A DNA stretch of 36,415 bases from Clostridia bacterium (lineage in GTDB: Bacteria > Bacillota > Clostridia > Oscillospirales > CAG-272), in contig JAFXAN010000055.1 of assembly GCA_017517035.1 (NCBI GenBank), forward strand, positions 1-36,415. Reading direction: 5' to 3'. A program made the position numbers and the translations under genes. The notes under the pieces were generated by a model. It saw nothing but the letters and a program-made list of their open reading frames with translations, did not search any database and was not told where the DNA came from. Positions 1-8,527 of this stretch are shown here, in pieces. Every line of letters begins with the position of its first letter. The first letter of the stretch is position 1.

Positions 1-24
1 AGCGAACAGTCGAAGCCGTAATCC

Positions 25-119
25 GTAGGGGCGATCATTGATCGCCCGTCTCATAAACAGCTCAAAATATCGTTATTTTACGCCGTTTGTTTTTTCGGGC
101 GATCAATGATCGCCCCTAC
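25..119. repeat. REPIN-like pair of nested palindromes
   Basis: Two 24-nt segments at 25-48 and 96-119 are exact reverse complements of one another. Each also contains a 19-nt near-perfect palindrome (gggcgatcattgatcgccc at 29-47 and its complement at 97-115), so the DNA or RNA can form two small hairpins or one large one with a 47-nt loop. This organisation is typical of REPIN or small MITE-like intergenic repeats. It lies just downstream of the minus-strand araC-like gene and may also act as its terminator. No other copy is seen in this window. Confidence 0.75.
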
Positions 120-169
120 AAATTTCGTTTTCACTCACCGCTAAATTACTGTTTGAATAATTCCACAAA

Positions 170-940
170 TTATTTTTTAAAAAACTCACGGGGGGATGTT
201 CCAAATTCTTTTTTGAACACAAGATTGAATGAACGGATCGTTCCGAAACCGCTTTCAAGTGCAGCATTTGTAATTGAATAATTTCGTTTTTCAACAAGAT
301 CACGCACATGATTAAGTCTCATGAGTGAGATAAATCTTGAAAAAGGAACTTTAACATCATTTGAAAAGAATCTGCTTATGGTTCTGATGCTCAGCCCTGT
401 TTTTTGAGAAAGCATTTCAAGGTTGAAAGAACTGTCTTTATATTTTGCCCTGCAAATGAGAAGTATTTTTTCGTGGTTTGTTGATTGTATCGTGCTTCGT
501 TCTTCAATTGGAATCATATTGAGAAGCTCAAGAAGCAATGTTTGGGTTATTGAGGTTGCAATTCCACTGTGCGAATTTTTTTTCATATTCGGATATTCTT
601 CTAGCTTGCTGACAAGGATACGGAGAAAATCCGAGGTGTTCCCGGCATCAATCTTCGCATTGCTTGATGTTATCGTAAATGGCTGGATCCAATATGAAAG
701 CTTCTGAATTTCGATGGACATAACAAGAAATTTACTGTTATTACAGAGCGGAATATATTCGTGTATCTGAAAAGGAAAAACAACAAGGAAATCTCCTTTT
801 TTTATGTTGTATTCAAGCTTTTCCACAACCGCTTTGCATTCACCGCTCAGCATATATACAACTTCAAAATTTTCGTGAAGATGCTGACCGCAATTACATG
901 GATCATAATGCCATTCATCTCTCGATTTGAAATATTCCAT
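170..940 (-). CDS. AraC-family transcriptional regulator with cupin sensor domain
   Basis: This 256-residue protein has the usual AraC/XylS two-part layout. An N-terminal cupin-like ligand-binding domain (about residues 10-90, with a GDFLVVFPFQIHEY stretch) precedes two C-terminal helix-turn-helix units (about 160-255) containing LSIRTISRFF and the family signature ALESGFGTIRSFNLVFKKEFGTSPREF. The ATG follows a strong GGGGAGGA ribosome binding site in the divergent gap. Such proteins usually sense a sugar or other small molecule and control an adjacent gene, so the divergent secreted LRR gene is the obvious candidate target; that link is inference. The inducer cannot be told from the sequence. 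Confidence 0.9.
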   Translation of the reverse strand: MEYFKSRDEWHYDPCNCGQHLHENFEVVYMLSGECKAVVEKLEYNIKKGDFLVVFPFQIHEYIPLCNNSKFLVMSIEIQKLSYWIQPFTITSSNAKIDAGNTSDFLRILVSKLEEYPNMKKNSHSGIATSITQTLLLELLNMIPIEERSTIQSTNHEKILLICRAKYKDSSFNLEMLSQKTGLSIRTISRFFSNDVKVPFSRFISLMRLNHVRDLVEKRNYSITNAALESGFGTIRSFNLVFKKEFGTSPREFFKK

Positions 941-970
941 ATTATTTCCTCCCCATAATCACTTTATATT

Positions 971-999
971 ATTATAACACTATTATTAATTTCAGACAA
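971..999 (-). promoter_or_regulatory. Promoter of the AraC-family gene
   Basis: Read on the minus strand, TTGTCT (994-999) and TATAAT (971-976) are separated by exactly 17 nt, about 30 nt upstream of the araC-like start. This is a good sigma-A match. Confidence 0.7.
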
Positions 1000-1044
1000 G
1001 AATTTAACCGGAATAAAAGTGGAAATATCAGGACATTGGCGCAT

Positions 1045-1093
1045 TTTTTCCATATGCGGATCTTGGAAGGCTCTGAATTGATTTTTCCATATG
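1045..1093. promoter_or_regulatory. 12-bp direct repeat, candidate AraC-type operator
   Basis: The sequence tttttccatatg occurs at 1045-1056 and again at 1082-1093, 37 bp apart (about 3.5 helical turns), in the gap between the divergent araC-like and LRR genes. AraC-family proteins commonly bind direct repeats in such gaps. The repeat is seen directly; the operator role is inferred. Confidence 0.45.
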
Positions 1094-1179
1094 AGCATGG
1101 TAAAGCTTCATTTATTCCAATAATTATACCTCATTTTTTGTAATGTCTTGATAATTCTACATTTCACTCGTCATGTTTC

Positions 1180-1208
1180 TTGCAAAAAAAAGTCCGAAAA
1201 GCTATAAT
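1180..1208 (+). promoter_or_regulatory. Promoter of the secreted LRR gene
   Basis: TTGCAA (1180-1185) and TATAAT (1203-1208) are 17 nt apart, 45 nt upstream of the start codon. A GAGGTG ribosome binding site (1240-1245) precedes the ATG at 1253. Confidence 0.75.
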
Positions 1209-1252
1209 GTGTTTAAGGCTTTAAGCTGAAATAAATAATGAGGTGAATAACT

Positions 1253-4200
1253 ATGAAAAAAACAGTCGGAATACTGATTTTTGCCATTATCATGAGCCTT
1301 TTTCTCATGCTCGCATCAGGTGCGGCGGATCTTGCCGCAGAGCTTGAAGAAAAGACAAGTGTTGAGGGGGCAGGCGGATACTGCATTGATCCCTCATCCA
1401 ACATCAGATTTGATTACTACAATGAAGGGACTGAGGACGCACCGTCATATACTCTGTATTTTGGTATTGACGAATCTGTAGCATCCGACAATACCGTGCT
1501 CACGGGAGCCAATACTGCAAATTATGCGTCTCAAGCATGGTATAATGCCAACATCGCAGCTTCCGATATTCACACAGTTGTTATCGGAGACGGAATTACC
1601 GAAACAAACGGATTCCTTTTTGCTAACATGACAGGTCTTGAAACGGTTGAAATTCCTGCTTCTTATACGAAGATGAATAACGGAATTTTCTTCGGCTGTA
1701 TAAATCTTCACACAGTATATGTGAGAGGCACAGAGCCGTCTATAGGTACATTTGATCTCGGAAATCTTACTGTTCTTCCTGTGACAAACAATCTGATTTC
1801 CGGTGATTTGGCATTCAGAAACTGCGAAGCAGTAAAAAAATATATTTTTAACGATAGCTTGGTTGTAATCGGTGGATATCGCGGATTTGCGTACAATACA
1901 AGCCTTGAAACTTTTGTTTGCTCCTCGGGATGGAAAAAATTCGGAGACCAGATGTTCGTCGGATGTACATCTCTTAAAAGCGTTACTATAGGAGTGGGAG
2001 TTACAGATTATGTAACAAAGCGAGTATTTAAGAATTGTACTGCTCTTGAAACGGTTACATTCCTTTACGGGGCAACAAAATTCTATGTTAACAACTCCAA
2101 TAATCTGACAACAATTATGAACACCTACACAAAGGAAGATGTTATTGCTAATAACGATCAGAACACCTTTGCTAATTGCCCGTCTCTTAAGAGAATCATT
2201 GCACCTTCCGGTTCTGCAATTGCAACTCTTTCGCAAAAGCTTGGTTTTTCAACTCTTATGGACATGAAGCCTGATAGTGCGACTGCTGTACATTCGGGTC
2301 ATTGCATTGATCCTTCGGGTAATATCGCCTTTGAGGTGCATTCGGAAACCGATGGAAATGTTCTCTATTTCTTTATAGACGAGAATGTGGAATCGGATAA
2401 TACCGTTCTTACCTGCGCTGAATCAAGCAGTCATTATGCAGCAGGTGTTCCTTCACATCTGTGGTATACATCCGATATTACAGCAGCAATGATAAAAAAG
2501 GTTGTGATCGGTGACGGTATTACGGAAATAACCGGTGCGCTTTTCCACGGAATGTCTATTCTTACAACGGTTGAGCTTCCCGAGTCACTTACGACATTTA
2601 ACAGCGGCTATGCTTTTGCAAGATGTGATAAGCTCACAACCGTATATACTCGTGGAAATGTACCCGTTGTCGGAACATTCGATTTTTCTGAAATAACAAT
2701 ACTCAATCCCAAAGCATTTTTCTATAATTGCCAAAGTGTGGTACAGTATATTTTCGGTGAAAGCTCAATAGCAAGCGGAACTTCTCTCTTTTATTCCTTT
2801 ACTAATAATGCAAAATTAACCTCTGTTGTTATTCCCGAAGGAATTAAGAATTTGGCAGGTGGCGGTGCATCCTTCAGTGGATGCAAGGCTCTTAAGGAAA
2901 TTACGCTTCCTTTAACTTGTACGAGAATTCCAAGTGAAAGCTTTAAGGATTGCAAGGTGCTCGAAAAGATAACACTTCTCGGTGATGCAGAAATAGTATA
3001 TGTTGCAGGTTCAACCGAAAAGTCGCAGGTTATTGCGTCAAACAAGGGAAATGCTTTCTCAAACTGTCCTGCACTTACTACGGTGAATGCTCCAATCGGA
3101 ACACAGGGACATACCTTTGCAGTGACATTCGGATTTGAAACAACTCATGAAATATACGGTTCATCTAATGAAGCTGTATATTGTGTGTTTGATCCCACAA
3201 GTGGCAGACTTACCATAGAAAACACCAAGAGCGGCTGGAGTGAACTTGTATATTCCGATGCAAATGTTAAAAAGATACTTGCGGCATATAAGGATGATAT
3301 AACCTCCATAAGCGTTGATAAATTCTCAAATATACAGGCAGCGGGACTTTTCAGCGGTCTTACTGCTCTTGAAGCAATATATTTTGTGGAAAATCAGATG
3401 CTGGGTTCTGCTTCCGGTGACCTTTTCAGTAATTGCGAGGCACTTCAAACTGTTTATTTCGGTCTTGAAGGTGATGCAAAGCCGGGGGTTGCGGATTTCT
3501 CGGGAATGAATAGTGAAAGCAGAGCTCAGGCAACATTTACTAACGGCTCATTTGTAAACTGTGAGGCTCTTAAAACACTGATCCTTCCTTCTATTGCATC
3601 AACTGTTGCAGGTGACGCATTTACAGGTTGTACGGGCCTTGAATATGTGATCATTCCAAGCGGATTTACTGCCATTGAGGCAGGTGCTTTTGCAGATTGT
3701 ACAGCACTCAGCCAGGTGATCATCGAAAATCCCGATGTTATCATTGATTCTGATACAGCTTTCCCCGATAAGGCGGATCTCGGAATCGTTTGCTTCTCTG
3801 ATGCAACGGCTGCATCGATAAGCAATCTTTATGAGAATACAAAGGCAGCAAATTATGCCTCCGCAGTCGGTGCTGACGGCTTCTCTATCCGTATGAACAG
3901 ATATAACGGACTTCGCGGTATTTTCCATTTCGATAAAGCGGCAAATACTGCTATTGAGAATGCAGGAATGTCACTTCTTGAATACGGAATCCTTGTTTGC
4001 GCAGCATCCGAATATGAATTCTGGGGCGGCGTTTCTGCCGAGCTTGTTGGCGCAGAAATTATAACAAACAGCGCTCTTGTTAAAAAGCTCCCCGTATTCA
4101 GTGACGGTGAAATCGTTGGCAAAACCCTTGATGAAGACGAGAATAATGTAAGCTTTGCAGGCACTGTTATCAACTTCACAAAGGGTAATTGTAACAGAGA

Positions 4201-5878
4201 TGTTTATATGTGCTCTTATGCGGTTTATCAGGACGAGCAGGGAAGAGCATATAGCGCATATGCTCATTATTCGGATGACTATAAGTTCTTCAATATTTAT
4301 GACCTTACTCTTGATATGTACAGAGACGGCACAAACGGCATAAATACAGAGAATACCGATGAGGCTGCTGTTTGGGATGTTATCCTTGAGGGTGCTGTTG
4401 AGGGCGCAAAGGAACTTGCTGTCAGCGAAGGAGTTACACTCACCATCGTAAAGGACGGAGAAGAATATCTTGCATTTGTACGCACAAATGAGGCAGGTGT
4501 GCTTCCCACGGAGGCTGATATTGAAAGTGCAAAGGCACTTATCCCCGAAGAATATGCTGATGCGGAGATCGTTCTCGGCGGCTTCAATATAAGCGAAGGC
4601 GATGGACTTGAAGGTGTTGTTTCCGAACCAAAGAAGCTTTCATCCTATGTTCTTGCAGAAAACAAATATTACAGAAGCGAAGGCGCACAGCATCTTCAGG
4701 GAGCTTGCGTTGACGACGAGCTGAAATATATTTATTTCAATCTCACAGCAATGATCCTTAAGGTCGACCTTGAAACCGGCGAAGAGGTTGGAAAATTTGT
4801 TGCTCCAAACACGTTGAACGCACTTGGCTTCCATATGGGCGATATAACATACCATGACGGTAAGCTTTACAGCCCTACGATCTGTTGGAACAGCTCAAAT
4901 TGCTATATTACCGTAATTGATGCAGACAAGATCGTTGGAGATGTTACCGATGTTGATGAAAACGGTGAATATATTCTCAATGCTCTTTATCTTCCCCAGA
5001 TAAACACATCCGGCTCGAATCTGGAATCGGTTGGCGCATGGTACGGTATTGACGGCATAACTGTCGGAACTCTTCCCGGAAAGGGATATATCAAGGACGG
5101 TGTTGAAATTACAGACGATAAGGAATATCTCATGGTCTGCAATGCTTCAATAGAGGACAACGACGGCTATGATTCAAATGTCAAGATGATCAGCGTTTTC
5201 GATTTTGATGATATCACAAGCGAAAACCTCCTCCCGCTCACAGCAGATAGAATCAAGGCTGATACGCCCGATGGCGCAGCGGCTGATGGCAGCTTTGAAT
5301 ATAAGCACAGAATGTTCGTTTATACCGGCTCCAATAGATATAGCGTTCAGAACCTTGAATTTGATAAGGATACAGGCGATATTTATTTCGCTTGCTACGG
5401 AAGAGATACTGCAGGTAATCTTTTCCCCAATTTGTCAACTTTTGTGGTAGACGGTGGCAAAAAGCTCTATCTTGATGAGGTTGAGATGGGTCAGAGCGTT
5501 CCTGCAACAAGTGCGAATTATGAGGATGCGCTTGCAAAGGCGACTCTCTACCGTGATTTTGATGATGCAGACGGTGATGGAATACTTGACGAGCAGATGA
5601 CAGGCTGGCATATGACCCTTAAGTGCATTTGCGGAAAGGGTGATATCGAATCTCATAATAATATCGCTTACGGTGATACAGGTTATGCTGTTAAGCTTTG
5701 CGGTCATTACGGAATCGGTGGCCATAACGGTCTTATATCAATCGGCAGCGGAAGATTTTATGTTACAACACAGGCAAATGACACAACCGATGCAAGTAAT
5801 ACAAAATATGGCGCTTGCGCAAATCTTTACAGGATCTCAAACAGAGTTGGCGAATTGAAATTCGTCAAAGCAAATTAA
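1253..5878 (+). CDS. Large secreted BspA-type leucine-rich-repeat protein
   Basis: This 1541-residue protein begins with a signal peptide (MKKTVGILIFAIIMSLFLML, cleavage probably near residue 24). The first half is built from three related modules, starting near residues 42, 347 and 640, each opening with C-x-D-P-(S/T)-(S/G) and followed by LRR_5/BspA-type repeats of the form (F)xxCxxLxxVxxPxx. After about residue 880 comes a Fn-like or unknown beta region, then from about 1130 a repetitive beta domain that may be a propeller, with an EF-hand-like DADGDGILDE segment near 1440. No LPXTG, SLH or dockerin pair is evident, so it is probably released or held non-covalently. BspA-like proteins usually mediate adhesion or binding of host or plant polymers; the ligand here is unknown. 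It is monocistronic, with its own promoter and terminator. Confidence 0.88.
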   Translation: MKKTVGILIFAIIMSLFLMLASGAADLAAELEEKTSVEGAGGYCIDPSSNIRFDYYNEGTEDAPSYTLYFGIDESVASDNTVLTGANTANYASQAWYNANIAASDIHTVVIGDGITETNGFLFANMTGLETVEIPASYTKMNNGIFFGCINLHTVYVRGTEPSIGTFDLGNLTVLPVTNNLISGDLAFRNCEAVKKYIFNDSLVVIGGYRGFAYNTSLETFVCSSGWKKFGDQMFVGCTSLKSVTIGVGVTDYVTKRVFKNCTALETVTFLYGATKFYVNNSNNLTTIMNTYTKEDVIANNDQNTFANCPSLKRIIAPSGSAIATLSQKLGFSTLMDMKPDSATAVHSGHCIDPSGNIAFEVHSETDGNVLYFFIDENVESDNTVLTCAESSSHYAAGVPSHLWYTSDITAAMIKKVVIGDGITEITGALFHGMSILTTVELPESLTTFNSGYAFARCDKLTTVYTRGNVPVVGTFDFSEITILNPKAFFYNCQSVVQYIFGESSIASGTSLFYSFTNNAKLTSVVIPEGIKNLAGGGASFSGCKALKEITLPLTCTRIPSESFKDCKVLEKITLLGDAEIVYVAGSTEKSQVIASNKGNAFSNCPALTTVNAPIGTQGHTFAVTFGFETTHEIYGSSNEAVYCVFDPTSGRLTIENTKSGWSELVYSDANVKKILAAYKDDITSISVDKFSNIQAAGLFSGLTALEAIYFVENQMLGSASGDLFSNCEALQTVYFGLEGDAKPGVADFSGMNSESRAQATFTNGSFVNCEALKTLILPSIASTVAGDAFTGCTGLEYVIIPSGFTAIEAGAFADCTALSQVIIENPDVIIDSDTAFPDKADLGIVCFSDATAASISNLYENTKAANYASAVGADGFSIRMNRYNGLRGIFHFDKAANTAIENAGMSLLEYGILVCAASEYEFWGGVSAELVGAEIITNSALVKKLPVFSDGEIVGKTLDEDENNVSFAGTVINFTKGNCNRDVYMCSYAVYQDEQGRAYSAYAHYSDDYKFFNIYDLTLDMYRDGTNGINTENTDEAAVWDVILEGAVEGAKELAVSEGVTLTIVKDGEEYLAFVRTNEAGVLPTEADIESAKALIPEEYADAEIVLGGFNISEGDGLEGVVSEPKKLSSYVLAENKYYRSEGAQHLQGACVDDELKYIYFNLTAMILKVDLETGEEVGKFVAPNTLNALGFHMGDITYHDGKLYSPTICWNSSNCYITVIDADKIVGDVTDVDENGEYILNALYLPQINTSGSNLESVGAWYGIDGITVGTLPGKGYIKDGVEITDDKEYLMVCNASIEDNDGYDSNVKMISVFDFDDITSENLLPLTADRIKADTPDGAAADGSFEYKHRMFVYTGSNRYSVQNLEFDKDTGDIYFACYGRDTAGNLFPNLSTFVVDGGKKLYLDEVEMGQSVPATSANYEDALAKATLYRDFDDADGDGILDEQMTGWHMTLKCICGKGDIESHNNIAYGDTGYAVKLCGHYGIGGHNGLISIGSGRFYVTTQANDTTDASNTKYGACANLYRISNRVGELKFVKAN

Positions 5879-5897
5879 AATATTTGATATAAGAATG

Positions 5898-5943
5898 GCT
5901 GTCGCAAGTTCGGATATTACCGACTTGCGACAGCGCCTTTTTA
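5898..5943 (+). terminator. Rho-independent terminator after the LRR gene
   Basis: The stem gctgtcgcaag / cttgcgacagc, extended inside by tcgg/ccga, is followed by a T-rich tract (cctttttat). It lies 20 nt after the LRR stop codon. Confidence 0.85.
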
Positions 5944-5976
5944 TATATGGTTTTGTACGGAGATTTATACTAATTA

Positions 5977-6005
5977 TTGCAAATTTTTCTGCGGTGTGGT
6001 ATAAT
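5977..6005 (+). promoter_or_regulatory. Promoter of the BNR/sialidase-fold gene
   Basis: TTGCAA (5977-5982) and TATAAT (6000-6005) have a 17-nt spacer. This repeats the -35 and -10 hexamers of the LRR promoter exactly. Confidence 0.75.
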
Positions 6006-6046
6006 GATCATGTCCACATATGAATTTCGAGGAGAGGAGAAAAAAC

Positions 6047-7120
6047 ATGAAATGTGAAACATATTCCATAAGGCACGGTTACGATAAAGAGAAATGTCTT
6101 GTCCATGCAAGATGCTGCTATACCCGTGAGATGATGGTAGCAACGGCACAGTATTTAAATGTTGCCGGTTGTGATTTGTTTTCGGGTATTCTTATGTCAC
6201 AAAGCTTTGACGAAGGAAAAACATGGAGTGAGTTTGAAGAACAGAAGGGACTATCTCCCATTGAAGACGGAGATTATATTACCATTGGCGGTAACGCAAC
6301 ACCTATGCACCACAAAAAGACCGATAAAATTATCCTTCTCGGACAGACTGCAGAGTATAAAAAAGGTGAAATGTCCCCAACCGGGCGAAAGCGATACACC
6401 TTTTATAGTGCTTTTGATAAAGAAAAAAACAGCTTCGGGCAGATGCGGCTGCTTGAAATGCCAAGCGGCTATGAAATATGCGGCAATGGCTGCGGTCAAA
6501 GCGTTGAGCTTGAAAATGGGGATATTCTGATTCCCGTTTATTATAGAAAAGACAATGAGCCTAATATGTACTCTATGGTGCTCAGATGCTCCTTTGATGG
6601 AGAGAATATTGCAGTTCTTGAAATGGGGAATTCTCTTACAATTCATATTGAACGAGGACTTTATGAGCCTTCGCTTGCTTTTCATAATGGCATTTTCTAT
6701 ATGACCTTGCGAAATGACGAATGCGGATTTGTGGCAAAAAGTGTTGATGGGTTAAATTATACCGATTTGCAGCTTTGGAAGTGGCAAGACGGAAGTATTC
6801 TGCAGAATTACAACACTCAACAGCATTGGATGGTATTGGGGGATGAATTGTTTCTTGTGTATACAAGGCGCGGTGCAAATAATGACCATGTGTTCCGTCA
6901 TAGAGCTCCCCTTTTTGCTGCAAAAGTTGACAACATGAGGTTGGTCAAGGAAAGTGAGATCATAATCGCGCCCGAAAAAGGAGCAAGGCTTGGTAATTTC
7001 GGCGTAACACCATATAAGGAAAACGGTTCTGCTGTTATGGCGGCAGAATGGATGCAACCGCTTGGCTGCGAAAAATACGGAAGCGATAATAATATATATT
7101 TTGCAAAAATCAGTAATTAA
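6047..7120 (+). CDS. Intracellular BNR-repeat / sialidase-superfamily protein
   Basis: The 357-residue product has an Asp-box typical of sialidase-fold beta-propellers (SQSFDEGKTWSE, about residues 50-61) and further beta-propeller strands such as GNGCGQSVELENGDILIPVYY. An in-frame ATG at 6020 is less likely because the purine-rich GGAGAGGAG ribosome binding site lies downstream of it and 6 nt before the ATG at 6047. There is no signal peptide, so the protein is cytoplasmic, unlike most sialidases. It might be an exo-glycosidase acting on imported glycans, or a non-catalytic member of the fold; the arginine triad of true sialidases cannot be confirmed by eye. It is a single-gene unit with its own promoter and terminator. 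Confidence 0.75.
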   Translation: MKCETYSIRHGYDKEKCLVHARCCYTREMMVATAQYLNVAGCDLFSGILMSQSFDEGKTWSEFEEQKGLSPIEDGDYITIGGNATPMHHKKTDKIILLGQTAEYKKGEMSPTGRKRYTFYSAFDKEKNSFGQMRLLEMPSGYEICGNGCGQSVELENGDILIPVYYRKDNEPNMYSMVLRCSFDGENIAVLEMGNSLTIHIERGLYEPSLAFHNGIFYMTLRNDECGFVAKSVDGLNYTDLQLWKWQDGSILQNYNTQQHWMVLGDELFLVYTRRGANNDHVFRHRAPLFAAKVDNMRLVKESEIIIAPEKGARLGNFGVTPYKENGSAVMAAEWMQPLGCEKYGSDNNIYFAKISN

Positions 7121-7144
7121 TCATAGTGTAAATATGATAGAGCA

Positions 7145-7184
7145 ATGCCCCCAAAAGCTTTGGGCTTTTGGGGGCATATTTTTA
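7145..7184 (+). terminator. Rho-independent terminator
   Basis: A 14-bp perfect stem (7145-7158 pairing with 7164-7177, atgcccccaaaagc / gcttttgggggcat) with a 5-nt loop is followed by atttttatat. It closes the BNR-protein transcript. Confidence 0.92.
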
Positions 7185-7238
7185 TATACTTTTTCAGACT
7201 ATTGACAATAGACTCTGTGACTTATTAAAACAATCATA

Positions 7239-7267
7239 TTGAATTGATGGGCATTTTGTGGTATAAT
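7239..7267 (+). promoter_or_regulatory. Promoter of the TauE/SafE permease gene
   Basis: TTGAAT (7239-7244) and TATAAT (7262-7267) are 17 nt apart. The leader of about 60 nt that follows has no riboswitch class I can recognise. Confidence 0.7.
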
Positions 7268-7333
7268 ATTTCTAAACTTAACTATGCATGGCTGAAGGTG
7301 ACAGTCGGAAAACGAAGGATATAGGTGATAGAT

Positions 7334-8110
7334 ATGGTAGATATTTTGATTAAAATACTTGTGTGCTTTATTGCAGGAGCAGGGGCAGGCATCGGAACGG
7401 GATTTGCCGGTATGAGTGCCGCCGCCGTTATCGGCCCTATGCTGACAACCTTTTTGGGTGTTCCTGCTTATGATGCAGTTGGCATAGGACTTATCAGCGA
7501 TGTTTTGGCAAGCCTTGTCAGTGCATATACCTATAAGAAAAGCGGGAATTTAGATATTAAAAATAGCTTACCGTTGCTTGTAAGCGTTCTTATGGTAACG
7601 ATGATCGGAAGCTTTGTTGCAAGCTTCCTGCCCGAGCAGGCAATGAGTGGCACGATGCAGATAGCACTTATTATTATCGGATTGCGTTTCATATTGAAGC
7701 CTGTAAACAAGACGAGAGAACAGCTGGAAGCGCTTTCTCCAAAGAACCGAGTGATCAAGGCAATAATCGGCGGCATATTCGTTGGATTTATCTGTGGCTT
7801 TGTAGGTGCAGGCGGCGGAATGATGCTGCTGCTTGTTCTGACTTCCTTCCTCGGTTATCCGATGCATTTGGCAGTCGGCACAAGCGTGTTCATTATGGCA
7901 TTTACAGCTCTGACAGGAGGAATCAGCCATTTTATGATCGGCGGAGTTCCCGATATTCTTTCACTTGTGCTGTGCGTGGTATTTACTCTGCTTTGGGCAA
8001 GAATCGCTGCGAAAATCGCCAACAAGTCTAACGCAAAAACTTTAAACCGTGTGGTCGGTGTTGTTATGATCGTTACGAGCATCGTTATCTTGGCTGTGAA
8101 TTATCTTTAA
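7334..8110 (+). CDS. TauE/SafE-family membrane permease (putative sulfite/organosulfonate exporter)
   Basis: This 258-residue, very hydrophobic protein has about eight membrane segments in two repeats. Each repeat has the family's glycine-rich start: GAGAGIGTGFAGMSAAAVIGPML near the N-terminus and GGIFVGFICGFVGAGGGMM near residue 150. Family members export or take up sulfite, sulfoacetate and related anions; the substrate here is unknown. I chose the ATG at 7334 with an AGGTGA ribosome binding site 5 nt upstream. A GTG at 7325 preceded by AAGGA is an alternative that adds three residues. It may be co-transcribed with the following TipAS gene, 40 nt downstream. Confidence 0.88.
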   Translation: MVDILIKILVCFIAGAGAGIGTGFAGMSAAAVIGPMLTTFLGVPAYDAVGIGLISDVLASLVSAYTYKKSGNLDIKNSLPLLVSVLMVTMIGSFVASFLPEQAMSGTMQIALIIIGLRFILKPVNKTREQLEALSPKNRVIKAIIGGIFVGFICGFVGAGGGMMLLLVLTSFLGYPMHLAVGTSVFIMAFTALTGGISHFMIGGVPDILSLVLCVVFTLLWARIAAKIANKSNAKTLNRVVGVVMIVTSIVILAVNYL

Positions 8111-8150
8111 TACCGAAATAAGAGTGTGCATTTATTTACGAGGTATTCAA

Positions 8151-8525
8151 ATGAAAAACTATGAAATTGAAGCTTGCTCCCGTTGGGGCAACACCGATGC
8201 CTACCGTGAGCACGAGCAAAAGACGAAGAATTATACAAAAGAGAAGTGGGCAGAGGCAAATGATGGCATGATGGCTATCTTTGCCGAGTTTTCCGAATGC
8301 AAGGGAAGCGGTGCAAGTGCTGATTCTCATGAAGCACAAGCTCTTGTTGCAAAGCTTCAGGCACATATCACGGAAAACTACTACACCTGCACTGATGAGA
8401 TTCTCGCAGGGCTTGGCAAGATGTATGTCGCCGACGAGCGATTCAAGAAGAACATCGACAAGTACGGTGAGGGAACTGCTGAGTTTGCGGCAGAGTCCAT
8501 TGCAGTTTATTGCAGAAAGGCATAA
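8151..8525 (+). CDS. Stand-alone TipAS-domain protein
   Basis: This 124-residue protein matches the TipAS drug-binding domain: SRWGNTDAYREHEQKTKNYTKEKW at the N-terminus, then AHITENYYTCTDEILAGLGKMYVADERF and a C-terminal helix. In TipA-type regulators this all-helical, globin-like domain captures thiopeptide antibiotics and is fused to a MerR helix-turn-helix. No HTH is encoded here: the start at 8151 has a proper GAGGT ribosome binding site 6 nt away and the upstream sequence belongs to the permease. It therefore resembles the short TipAS form and may act as a drug-sequestering protein. The CAT gene starts 2 nt after its stop, so the two are probably co-translated. Confidence 0.85.
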   Translation: MKNYEIEACSRWGNTDAYREHEQKTKNYTKEKWAEANDGMMAIFAEFSECKGSGASADSHEAQALVAKLQAHITENYYTCTDEILAGLGKMYVADERFKKNIDKYGEGTAEFAAESIAVYCRKA

Positions 8526-8527
8526 TT

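Noticed and set aside
1445..2236. Long open frame on the minus strand opposite the LRR gene
   Set aside because: It lies fully inside a well-supported gene and has no ribosome binding site. Its residue content (Cys, Ser and Arg rich) is typical of antisense shadow frames.
7268..7333. Riboswitch in the TauE/SafE leader
   Set aside because: The G/A-rich leader (ggctgaaggtgacagtcgg and following) suggested a fluoride or guanidine class, but required stems and conserved bases are missing.
8124..8150. Upstream start giving the TipAS protein an N-terminal extension or a MerR domain
   Set aside because: Only nine extra codons are possible, they encode no HTH, and the good ribosome binding site lies 6 nt before 8151.
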